In this document: piece after piece, positions 52,542-59,259 of the stretch
How positions within the stretch are numbered: position 1 is the first letter of the stretch
How the letters are laid out: each line of letters opens with the position of its first letter
From: CAZDVQ01 sp964508975
GTDB taxonomy: Bacteria; Bacteroidota; Bacteroidia; Chitinophagales; Saprospiraceae
Assembly (NCBI GenBank): GCA_964508975.1
Contig: CAZDVQ010000001.1
Span: forward strand, 62,001 to 126,000
DNA: 64,000 nt
Direction: 5' to 3'
Notes under the pieces: generated by a model
Database searches by the model: none
The model's input: only the letters and a program-made list of their open reading frames with translations
Told to the model about the DNA's origin: nothing
Made by a program: the position numbers and the translations under genes

Positions 52542-52571
52542 CTATAGCGCAACATGTTTGCTATAGCACAA
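52542..52571 (-). promoter_or_regulatory. Direct repeats CTATAGC[GA]CAA upstream of TPR-like gene 2
   Basis: CTATAGCGCAA (52542-52552) and CTATAGCACAA (52561-52571), start-to-start spacing 19 bp (about two helical turns), 41-70 bp upstream of the start codon. Looks like a tandem regulator-binding site. Confidence 0.4.
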
Positions 52572-52737
52572 GGCAAAGAAATAAAAATAATTTAACGTCA
52601 CCAAATTTATATGCAAAAGATATTTTAAAACTCTTTGTATTAGATAGCATAATACCCCCCTTGGCCTAAGCCCTCCCCTGCCCCAACCTAAAGCATACAG
52701 CGTTCGTTGTTTGTTGTGCTTGGCAGTGCGGTTAATT

Positions 52738-52839
52738 GCGCTAGGCATGCAGAGGGCAGCCGCGCAGCGGCTGGTGCCGCTAGGCACCGAGCGAACAGCG
52801 AGCCCGGAGCACGCCGGCGGCGCGTAGCGGCGCAGCGCC
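52738..52839 (-). repeat. GGGCG dispersed repeat, copy 15
   Basis: Minus-orientation copy (GGCAGCCGCGCAGCGGCTGG, GGTGCCGCTAGGCACCGAG, CGCGTAGCGGCGCAGCGCC) in the 442-bp gap between TPR-like gene 2 and bamD. The rest of the gap is AT-rich without other features. Confidence 0.75.
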
Positions 52840-52943
52840 AAAAAAAGAATAAATGAAGAAAGGAGAAAACGATGAAATGACTTTTTTGGATAAAACTGTA
52901 AGACAATAAAATAACTATGAAAAAAATCGTACTTTTGCGCCCT

Positions 52944-53750
52944 ATGCGCAGAATCGTATTTATACTCGTTTTAGTTTCAACAGCTTTGAGCTGGATGGCT
53001 TGCTCCGACCAATTTGAAAAGGTAAGGCGCGAGCCCAATGTACAGACACGTTTGCAAGCTGCTTTGGCTTATTACGAGGAGGCCGAATACCAGAAAGCAC
53101 AATACTTGCTGGAGGACATTCTGCCCATCCTCAAGACTGACACGATTGGCGAGCGTTTGTACTTTATTTATGCATACACGCACTACCACCAGAAAAACTA
53201 CAACTTCGCGTCGTATTATTTCAAGCAGTTTAGTGCTACTTACCCCAATAGTAAGCGCACGGAAGAAGCAATTTTCATGACGGCCTACTCGCATTACCGT
53301 TTATCAGCAGTGTACCGTTTAGACCAGGGCGATACCGAAAAGGCTATAGATGGTTTCCAGACCTTTGCGAACAGCTACCCTAATAGCCCTAAAGTAGCGG
53401 AATGCAACAACTTGATTGACCAGATGCGCCGCAAGCTAGAACAAAAAGCCTACGAATCAGCTAACTTATACTACAGGCTAGGCGATTATAAGTCGGCAGT
53501 GTATTCGTTCCAGAACTTGCTGAATGACTACTCTGACACCGACAACGGCGAGCTGATTCGCTTCATGATTATAAAATCGAACTACAAGTTGGCCCTCAAC
53601 AGTATAACTTCTAAACAAATTGAACGTTTAACCGAGGTGCAAAGCTTTTACACCGATTTTGTAGAACGCTATCCAGGCAGTAAATACGCCGATGAGGCTA
53701 AGTCGCTGAACGAGGCTGCAAAAGCAAAATTGAAGAAACTCAATATATAA
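52944..53750 (+). CDS. bamD: Outer membrane assembly lipoprotein BamD
   Basis: 268 aa from ATG 52944; a TACTTTTG motif at 52930-52937 makes an upstream start at 52917 unlikely and predicts a very short leader. The lipoprotein signal is MRRIVFILVLVSTALSWMAC (Cys20, with an unusual Trp-Met-Ala before the Cys). TPR repeats follow: AALAYYEEAEYQKAQYLLED, NYNFASYYFKQFSATYPNSK, RLGDYKSAVYSFQNLLNDYS. BamD is the essential periplasmic lipoprotein of the BAM complex that folds outer-membrane barrels. Followed by rpoZ and coaBC, a conserved order in Bacteroidota. Confidence 0.9.
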   Translation: MRRIVFILVLVSTALSWMACSDQFEKVRREPNVQTRLQAALAYYEEAEYQKAQYLLEDILPILKTDTIGERLYFIYAYTHYHQKNYNFASYYFKQFSATYPNSKRTEEAIFMTAYSHYRLSAVYRLDQGDTEKAIDGFQTFANSYPNSPKVAECNNLIDQMRRKLEQKAYESANLYYRLGDYKSAVYSFQNLLNDYSDTDNGELIRFMIIKSNYKLALNSITSKQIERLTEVQSFYTDFVERYPGSKYADEAKSLNEAAKAKLKKLNI

Positions 53751-53784
53751 TTCAGGTATTTTTAACGCTAATTACTACTAAAGT

Positions 53785-54141
53785 ATGAGCAACATCAAAA
53801 AGAAAGCTCAAGGTATTGAGCCGAACATCGAGGCACGTGACATTCACGCTGTAACAGCTAAAACGCACAACATTTACGAGAGTTTGGCTATTATCTCGCG
53901 CCGTGCTAACCAAATTGGAACAGAGCTTAAACAAGAGCTTCATGCCAAGTTGGAAGAGTTCGCCTCTGGTACAGATAACCTTGAGGAAGTACACGAGAAC
54001 AAAGAGCAAATCGAAATTTCTCGTTTTTACGAAAGGCTTCCAAACCCCGCGTTGATTGCGTTTAGCGAGTACATGAAAGAAAATGTATACTCCCGCTACA
54101 CAGAAATCGAAGCGAAAAGCGAAGAGGACGCCGCTGTATAA
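53785..54141 (+). CDS. rpoZ: RNA polymerase omega subunit, Bacteroidota type
   Basis: 118 aa. TKTHNIYESLAIISRRANQI-like segment (AKTHNIYESLAIISRRANQ) is the omega/Rpb6 core, followed by an acidic, Bacteroidota-specific tail with EISRFYERLPNPALIAFSEY. Omega binds the beta-prime subunit and helps assembly. 34 bp after bamD and 25 bp before coaBC. Confidence 0.88.
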   Translation: MSNIKKKAQGIEPNIEARDIHAVTAKTHNIYESLAIISRRANQIGTELKQELHAKLEEFASGTDNLEEVHENKEQIEISRFYERLPNPALIAFSEYMKENVYSRYTEIEAKSEEDAAV

Positions 54142-54166
54142 TTCTTAGCGCTTAATACAAAGCAAT

Positions 54167-55372
54167 ATGGATGCTTCGGCACTTGCTGGTAAAAAAATCC
54201 TGCTCGGTATCTCGGGCAGTATAGCCGCCTATAAAGCGGCTTTTTTAACGCGCCTACTGGTCAAGTTGGGTGCCGAGGTAAAGGTATTGATGACCCCTGC
54301 CGCCAGTAAGTTCATCACGCCGTTGAGCTTGTCAACCTTATCTAAGAATCCTGTATTCACCGATGTAGTTGGGGAGCACGACTGGAATAACCACGTGGAA
54401 TTAGGCCTTTGGGCCGATGCCATGCTGGTTGCACCGGCTACTGCCAACACGATTGCCCGGATGGCCAATGGTATTTGCGACAATATTATAACGGCCTGTT
54501 ATTTGTCGGCCCGTTGCCCCGTGTTCATTGCACCTGCCATGGACCTCGACATGTGGGCGCACCCGTCTACCCAGCAGAACGTGGCTAGGCTTGAAGCTTG
54601 GGGCAACCACATTATCCCCGTGGAAGATGGCGAGTTGGCTTCAGGCTTGAGTGGTAAAGGCCGGCTAGCCGAACCCGAAAATATTGTGGCTTATTTGGCT
54701 AATTTCTTTGAAGGCAAACCATTGCAGCTGAAAGGTAAAAAAGTATTGATTACCAGCGGCCCTACCTACGAACCGATTGATCCAGTACGTTTTATTGGCA
54801 ACCGCTCTACAGGTAAAATGGGTACCGCCATTGCCGATACTTTGGCTAGTATGGGTGCAGAGGTTACCTTGGTTACAGGCCCAACCCATATAAAGGCATC
54901 ACAGCAGCGGGTACAAACTGTTGCCGTTGAAACCGCAGCAGAAATGTACGAGGCTTGTGTGCAAAATTTCAACTCGGCCGATATTGTCATATTATCGGCA
55001 GCCGTTGCGGATTATACACCGAAGCATGTAGCCAGCGAAAAGATTAAGAAAAACGACGACGAGTTTTCAATCCCGCTAATTAAAACCGTGGATATTGCCC
55101 AATCGCTTGGAGCATTAAAGCGCCCGGGCCAAATCATGGTAGGCTTTGCCTTGGAAACCAATAATGAGTTGGAGCATGCCCTCGGTAAATTGGAAAAGAA
55201 AAATCTCGACTTGATTGTGCTCAATTCCTTGCAAGATAAAGGCGCAGGCTTTGGACACGATACTAATAAAGTAACTATAATTGATCGGCAAAAAAATATA
55301 AAGGCTTACGAGCTCAGGAGCAAAACCCAGGTAGCGCAGGATATTGCCGATGCCATTTTGGGTTTGATGTAA
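54167..55372 (+). CDS. coaBC: Bifunctional phosphopantothenoylcysteine decarboxylase/synthase
   Basis: 401 aa. The N-terminal CoaC flavoprotein half has KKILLGISGSIAAYKAAFLT and APAMDLDMW; the C-terminal CoaB half has VLITSGPTYEPIDPVRFIGN and AAVADYTPKHV. Together they turn 4'-phosphopantothenate and cysteine into 4'-phosphopantetheine on the way to CoA. Third gene of the bamD-rpoZ-coaBC operon. Confidence 0.95.
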   Translation: MDASALAGKKILLGISGSIAAYKAAFLTRLLVKLGAEVKVLMTPAASKFITPLSLSTLSKNPVFTDVVGEHDWNNHVELGLWADAMLVAPATANTIARMANGICDNIITACYLSARCPVFIAPAMDLDMWAHPSTQQNVARLEAWGNHIIPVEDGELASGLSGKGRLAEPENIVAYLANFFEGKPLQLKGKKVLITSGPTYEPIDPVRFIGNRSTGKMGTAIADTLASMGAEVTLVTGPTHIKASQQRVQTVAVETAAEMYEACVQNFNSADIVILSAAVADYTPKHVASEKIKKNDDEFSIPLIKTVDIAQSLGALKRPGQIMVGFALETNNELEHALGKLEKKNLDLIVLNSLQDKGAGFGHDTNKVTIIDRQKNIKAYELRSKTQVAQDIADAILGLM

Positions 55373-55378
55373 AGACTT

Positions 55379-55539
55379 AAGTGCCCGAGTAAAATCATGT
55401 ATTAGCAAAAACTTGCATATTTCCAGGCATACTTCGTTTTAAAAACTGCGCCGTAGGCCCCACTACGTCTTATTTTTAAGCCTTGTCTGCCAGAAAATCT
55501 GCGGCGTTTTTATCTACTAATAATTTCACTCGGGCACTT
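55379..55539 (+). mobile_element. 161-bp MITE-like element of family 2, copy A
   Basis: Ends AAGTGCCCGAGTAAAAT and, inverted, ATTTCACTCGGGCACTT (16 of 17 match). The interior (CAGGCATACTTCGTTT, CTACGTCTTATTTTTAAGCC, TTGTCTGCCAGAAAATC) matches the reverse complement of the element at 58833-58992 and can fold into one long hairpin. It ends 15 bp before the -7 element of parA. Confidence 0.7.
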
Positions 55540-55554
55540 TATTCATAAAAGCCG

Positions 55555-55562
55555 TATCTTTG
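55555..55562 (+). promoter_or_regulatory. -7 element TATCTTTG of the parA-like gene
   Basis: TAnnTTTG match 28 bp before the ATG. The usual -33 position lies at or in the end of the adjacent mobile element. Confidence 0.55.
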
Positions 55563-55590
55563 CAAACAAACTGTAAACAAAATCAAAACT

Positions 55591-56355
55591 ATGGGCGTAG
55601 TAATATCCCTTTTGAACCATAAAGGAGGGGTAGGTAAAACCACCTCGGCCATCAATATTGGCGCAGGGCTGGTAGAATTGGGCAAGCGTGTACTTTTAAT
55701 AGACCTTGACCCTCAGGCTAATTTAACGATTTCGCTAGGTATCCCACGCCAGAAAATCTCTATTTATGAGAGTTTCAAAGGCGAATCGGGCTTGGAACCA
55801 TTCACCTACAAACCCGGTTTAGATGTGGTAATCTCGACACTCGATTTATCAAGTGCTGAAATGGAGCTCATCAACGAGGCTGGCCGAGAGTATATCTTGA
55901 AGGAGCTGATTGACCCCGTTGAACACGATTACGATTTTGTGATTATCGACTGCCCACCATCGCTTGGCTTGTTGACCTTGAATGCTTTAGCAGCAAGCAA
56001 CTACGTAGTTATACCCTTGCAAACAGAGTTTTTGGCAACCCAAGGCCTCGTGAAAATTGTACAGGTAATTGACAAAGTACGTTTCCGCTTGAACAAGAAA
56101 TTAAGCATCGGTGGCGTTATTGCCACGATGTACGATCACCGCAAAGTACTGAACCGTGATGTTTTGCAAACCATCCAGAAATACTTTGGCGAGAAGATGT
56201 TCCAAACGAATATCCGAGACAACGTTTCGCTGGCCGAGGCCCCTGCTGCACGCCAAGATATTTTCAGCTACAGTAAAGCAAGCCCAGGTGCAGAAGACTA
56301 TCTAAACCTTTGTAAGGAAATACTGGAGCGCTCAAGCGTAGAAAGTGAAGCTTAA
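55591..56355 (+). CDS. ParA/Soj-type ATPase
   Basis: 254 aa. The deviant Walker A is KGGVGKTT (11-18, with both signature Lys), followed by RVLLIDLDPQANLTISLG and YDFVIIDCPPSLGLLTLNAL. No N-terminal HTH, as in chromosomal-type ParA. These ATPases position DNA or protein cargo on the nucleoid. The usual ParB gene is absent; instead a 155-aa protein with a putative ribbon-helix-helix end follows 29 bp later. It may therefore be an orphan or cargo-positioning ParA and not the main chromosome partition protein. Confidence 0.88.
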   Translation: MGVVISLLNHKGGVGKTTSAINIGAGLVELGKRVLLIDLDPQANLTISLGIPRQKISIYESFKGESGLEPFTYKPGLDVVISTLDLSSAEMELINEAGREYILKELIDPVEHDYDFVIIDCPPSLGLLTLNALAASNYVVIPLQTEFLATQGLVKIVQVIDKVRFRLNKKLSIGGVIATMYDHRKVLNRDVLQTIQKYFGEKMFQTNIRDNVSLAEAPAARQDIFSYSKASPGAEDYLNLCKEILERSSVESEA

Positions 56356-56384
56356 TACCTGCCCCGCCAACACAAATTAAACAC

Positions 56385-56852
56385 ATGGCCAAGTACAAAA
56401 AATCATTCGCAGAAGGGCTGGAAGACATGATCCAGCAAACGCTGTTCGGCGACTTGCCCGAGGAGCAGCCCACTGCGCCTGCCCAAGAAGAGCAGGGTAA
56501 AGGCAAAAAGAAAAAGGCGAGCGGCAAATCGTTTTCAAGCGACCTGGAGGCTTTTTTCCAAGAAACTATCCAAGATTCTATCGACCGCAAAGCGCAAGAA
56601 ATCAAGGGGGATAAGAAATCGGACAATACGCGTAGCACGCGTAAAAAACCTGAAATTGGCTTGGACCAGCTCATCAGGAATACATTGGAAAGCGGTACGG
56701 CGAGTGAAGACCAAGTGACCAAAAGGGTAACCTTTGTCTTTGACAAGGAAAAAATTGAGCGCTTGCGCCAAATCGCAGAAAAGGAGAAAGCCCGTATCCG
56801 CGACATCGTAGATGAGCTGGTAACGAGCTACATCGAGAAATACCATGTTTAA
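56385..56852 (+). CDS. ParA partner with three repeated short motifs and a putative RHH domain
   Basis: 155 aa, no known family that I recognise. The 10-residue motif [GD]L[ED]x[MFL][IF][QR]xT[LI] occurs three times: GLEDMIQQTL (11-20), DLEAFFQETI (53-62) and GLDQLIRNTL (92-101). They are linked by charged, disordered, Lys-rich stretches. Residues about 113-150 (KRVTFVFDKEKIERLRQIAE then KARIRDIVDELVTSYI) fit a ribbon-helix-helix fold: one strand then two helices. Co-operonic with the ParA-like ATPase, it is a natural candidate for its activator or cargo adaptor. Confidence 0.65.
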   Translation: MAKYKKSFAEGLEDMIQQTLFGDLPEEQPTAPAQEEQGKGKKKKASGKSFSSDLEAFFQETIQDSIDRKAQEIKGDKKSDNTRSTRKKPEIGLDQLIRNTLESGTASEDQVTKRVTFVFDKEKIERLRQIAEKEKARIRDIVDELVTSYIEKYHV

Positions 56853-56964
56853 TGATGAACAATGAATGATGAATACTTAGCGTTCGTGTTACTTTAAAGC
56901 CCAACGTTCGTCCATTTATTTGCGTTTAGGTTGAGCCATACAAGCCATGGCACATTATTTGATA

Positions 56965-56978
56965 ATTCTCGCGAGAAT
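56965..56978. promoter_or_regulatory. 14-bp perfect palindrome ATTCTCGCGAGAAT
   Basis: Located 14 bp upstream of a TAACTTTG -7 element (56992-56999), where it could act as an operator for the lipoprotein gene at 57071. Confidence 0.45.
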
Positions 56979-56991
56979 CCAAAACAGTTCG

Positions 56992-56999
56992 TAACTTTG
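56992..56999 (+). promoter_or_regulatory. -7 element TAACTTTG of the lipoprotein gene at 57071
   Basis: TAnnTTTG match; leader of about 65 bases to the start codon. Confidence 0.5.
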
Positions 57000-57070
57000 T
57001 GGTGAGAACTGAATACAATTTAACTTATCATTTTTCTTTTATTTAATTAAACTCAAAACCGCCAATTCTT

Positions 57071-57574
57071 ATGAAAAAGCTAGTATTAAGTTTGCTTGCA
57101 GTAGGTGCCATGGGCCTTTACTCTTGTGTTGATGATCCTTGTAAAGACGTGGACTGTGTAAACGGTACATGTGATGGTGTAACTGGTGCATGTCTTTGTG
57201 ACGCTGGTTATGAAACAGGCACTGACGGTGTTTGTAATGTTGAAGAGCGTACCAAATTCTTGGGTGCTTACACTATTTCTGGTACTATCACTTGTGGTGT
57301 AACTGGTAACGGTACACTTGACGCTGGTACTCCAATGACTATCGCTACTTCAGCTGCTGGTGTTGACCGTATCGCTATCACTGTTGCTGGTGTATTGGTA
57401 TTGAATGCCACCGTTGACGGTAACGCATTCACCATCACTAGCCAAACAGTTGGTGGTTTCACTTACACTGGCCAAGGTACTATCTCTGGCAACAACATCA
57501 CCTTCACTATCAACGAAGACGATCCTTCAGTTCCTGAAGTTTGCGTTTACGCTGTCTCTGGTTCAAAAAGCTAA
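57071..57574 (+). CDS. Small lipoprotein with EGF-like domain, paralogue of the gene at 5514-6032
   Basis: 167 aa. Lipoprotein signal MKKLVLSLLAVGAMGLYSC (Cys19); six cysteines (24, 29, 34, 41, 43, 55) in an EGF-like pattern CKDVDC...GTC...CLCDAGYE; then a Thr/Gly-rich beta domain with one more Cys pair (Cys in TITCGVTG and EVCVYAV). It shares lipobox, CKDVxC, cysteine order and tail length with the protein at 5514-6032. Codons are A/T-ended and repetitive as in the SprB gene. Surface function unknown; strong own promoter and terminator suggest high expression. Confidence 0.8.
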   Translation: MKKLVLSLLAVGAMGLYSCVDDPCKDVDCVNGTCDGVTGACLCDAGYETGTDGVCNVEERTKFLGAYTISGTITCGVTGNGTLDAGTPMTIATSAAGVDRIAITVAGVLVLNATVDGNAFTITSQTVGGFTYTGQGTISGNNITFTINEDDPSVPEVCVYAVSGSKS

Positions 57575-57599
57575 GATTAACCTAGGTTAATTTTCCTCT

Positions 57600-57637
57600 A
57601 GCGCCCTTGGTTTTTAACCGGGGGCGCTATTTTTTTG
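57600..57637 (+). terminator. Terminator of the lipoprotein gene at 57071
   Basis: AGCGCCC...GGGCGCT outer stem with inner GGTT/AACC, followed by a T-run. Confidence 0.8.
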
Positions 57638-57712
57638 CTCATTATTTATGGGCTATGTATATGGCAGAGTTAGCCAACTGCACTCGGTTGAGAACCTTTA
57701 ATATTTTTTATA

Positions 57713-57820
57713 GGGCGCCCCGGCGCGATGCGCCGTCGGGCTGTGCGCGGCTGCGCAAGCTTGTCCCTTGCGCTACGCGCTACGGGAGCGCCTTCGGCGC
57801 CCGCTACCATCCCTGGCGCT
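57713..57820 (+). repeat. GGGCG dispersed repeat, copy 16
   Basis: GGGCGCCCCGGCGCGATGCG through GAGCGCCTTCGGCGCCCGCT. The surrounding gap 57638-57963 has no gene that I can support. Confidence 0.75.
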
Positions 57821-57963
57821 ATACAGTGGAAAAGCCGCTCTGCTGAGGTTTTAGCCGTAAGGGATTATTTGGCGACTAAAACCAAAAAACATTTGAAATA
57901 CAGCACTCGCTTTAAATTTCAATGTGCGTTTCATGCTAGATAAACACAGGTAAAAGGAAAACA

Positions 57964-57997
57964 AAAAAGCACGTTAGGAAAACCTAACGTGCTTTTG
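57964..57997 (-). terminator. Terminator of the operon 58755-58019
   Basis: AAAAGCACGTTAGG-TTTT-CCTAACGTGCTTTT, perfect 14-bp stem, T-run on the minus strand. Confidence 0.85.
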
Positions 57998-58018
57998 ATA
58001 TTGGCAAAAAGGCAATGA

Positions 58019-58477
58019 TTAGTTACCGCCTTTGAGTTTGTCTTTCAACTTGCCACCGCCAGTGCTTTCGCTACCAGCAGGAGTAGTACCTACTTTGTCT
58101 TTCAATTTGCCACCGTCTTCAGTGCCACCACCTACTTTATCTTTCAATTTGCCACCGTCACCTTTTGGTGGAGTTGGCGTAGCAGGAGCTTTAGGTGTAG
58201 CAGGAGCTGCTGGTTTAGTTGGGCGTTTAGCAACACCTTTTGAGCTAGCGGCTGGAATAGCAGCCAATTTAGCCAAAGAGTCTTGGCCAGCAGTAATACC
58301 AGCTTCGCGAGCGCGTTCTAAGCAAAGTGCATTTTGCTCAGCTTTCAAAGCGTCAACTTTCGCGGTAAGGGCTTGTTCAATTTTTTGCTCGTCGGTCAAT
58401 TCACCTTCGCTGAAAGACATCAGGAAAGTACCACCTGCGATAGCAGCAACACCGAATGCAAGAATGAATTTCTTCAT
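58019..58477 (-). CDS. Small exported protein with three GGKLKDK repeats
   Basis: 152 aa with signal peptide MKKFILAFGVAAIAGGTFLM. A helical segment with one Cys (KAEQNALCLERAREAGITAG) is followed by an Ala/Pro/Lys-rich linker (about 80-108). Three copies of GGKLKDK (GGKLKDKVGG, GGKLKDKVGT, GGKLKDKLKG) separated by short Gly/Thr/Glu spacers close the chain. I do not recognise a family. The basic, disordered tail could bind a polyanion such as LPS or nucleic acid. It is the second gene of an operon with the lipoprotein at 58507-58755, 29 bp downstream. Confidence 0.65.
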   Translation of the reverse strand: MKKFILAFGVAAIAGGTFLMSFSEGELTDEQKIEQALTAKVDALKAEQNALCLERAREAGITAGQDSLAKLAAIPAASSKGVAKRPTKPAAPATPKAPATPTPPKGDGGKLKDKVGGGTEDGGKLKDKVGTTPAGSESTGGGKLKDKLKGGN

Positions 58478-58506
58478 GGTATGATTGGTTTTAATCGGTT
58501 GTTAAA

Positions 58507-58755
58507 TTATTTGGTTTCAGTTTCTGTGGCAGCAGTAGCGGCTTGCAAAACAGAGTCACGGGCGGCAGTTACCAAACCGTCGAACTGTTGGTTACAAGCT
58601 TCTTCAGCTTCAGCAATAAGAGATTCTTTCTGAGCATTGAACTGCTCGTTAGCTTTGGCTTCGATCTCTTCTGCAGTCAAACCTTTTGAACCACAGCTAG
58701 AAAGACCTAAACCGAGTGCAGCTACAGCAAAGAAGGCAGCAACGATTTTCTTCAT
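58507..58755 (-). CDS. Small helical lipoprotein
   Basis: 82 aa. Lipoprotein signal MKKIVAAFFAVAALGLGLSSC (Cys21), then one long amphipathic helix with a second Cys (IAEAEEACNQQFDGLVTAA). The helix resembles that of the next protein in the operon (both have AE..A.C......GL/GIT...DS.). Helical outer-membrane lipoproteins of this size (Lpp-like) can span to the peptidoglycan, but no C-terminal Lys-anchor motif beyond the final ETETK is evident. Unknown function. Confidence 0.65.
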   Translation of the reverse strand: MKKIVAAFFAVAALGLGLSSCGSKGLTAEEIEAKANEQFNAQKESLIAEAEEACNQQFDGLVTAARDSVLQAATAATETETK

Positions 58756-58799
58756 AATAGTTTGTTTTTAAAAGAATAATGGATTTTCAAATCAGACCA

Positions 58800-58830
58800 C
58801 AAAGTTACAAATTTCTTGCCGTATTTCAAA
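58800..58830 (-). promoter_or_regulatory. Promoter of the small-lipoprotein operon, TTTG-N19-TAACTTTG
   Basis: On the minus strand TTTG (58827-58830) and TAACTTTG (58800-58807) with exactly 19 bp between. The mobile element of family 2 begins 2 bp further upstream. Confidence 0.75.
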
Positions 58831-58832
58831 TT

Positions 58833-58992
58833 AAGTACTCGTACATAATTGATGAGAGCTAAAAACGCCGATTATTTTTTGGCAGACAAGGCGTAAAAAT
58901 GAGGCGTAGTGGTTCTACGACGAGCTTTTTACAACGAAGTATGCCAAGAAATAGGCAAGTTTTTACAATTGATTAATTATGTACGAGTACTT
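58833..58992 (-). mobile_element. 160-bp MITE-like element of family 2, copy B
   Basis: Perfect 18-bp terminal inverted repeats AAGTACTCGTACATAATT. The interior (GGCAGACAAGGCG, CGTAGTGGTTCTACG, AACGAAGTATGCC) matches copy A at 55379-55539 in opposite orientation and folds into a long hairpin. Non-coding. Confidence 0.75.
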
Positions 58993-59056
58993 ATTAAGTC
59001 ACATGATGTGATTTTTTTTAAAAAAAATACTAGGTTGAAGATATCTTTACATCTCC

Positions 59057-59163
59057 CTGCGTGAGTGGCCTGGAGGGCGCCGCGCAGCGGCGGTGCGCAA
59101 AGCGCACTAAGCGTATAGCGCACCCGGAAGGGCACGACCCGAGCGCAGCGAGGGGCACGCCCC
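59057..59163 (-). repeat. GGGCG dispersed repeat, copy 17
   Basis: Minus-orientation copy (TGCGTGAGTGGCC, GGTGCGCAAAGCGCACTAAG, CGAGCGCAGCGAGGGGCACG, CCCAAAAAA). With the mobile element it accounts for most of the 504-bp gap 58756-59259. Confidence 0.75.
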
Positions 59164-59200
59164 AAAAAAAACAAAAAATCAAAACCGCAAAAAAAGGTTT

Positions 59201-59216
59201 GGTGATTAGTGTCACC
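59201..59216 (+). promoter_or_regulatory. CRP/FNR-type box 1 before the tauE-like gene
   Basis: GGTGATTAGTGTCACC: GGTGA-N6-TCACC, a perfect inverted repeat, 43 bp upstream of the start codon. 12 of 16 bases match the box at 60834-60849. Confidence 0.6.
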
Positions 59217-59259
59217 GTTCTAACTATAATTTAGCTGCACTTTTGTACAAAATTATACC

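Noticed and set aside
57607..57943. Small plus-strand frames after the lipoprotein gene
   Set aside because: They read through the terminator and a dispersed repeat.
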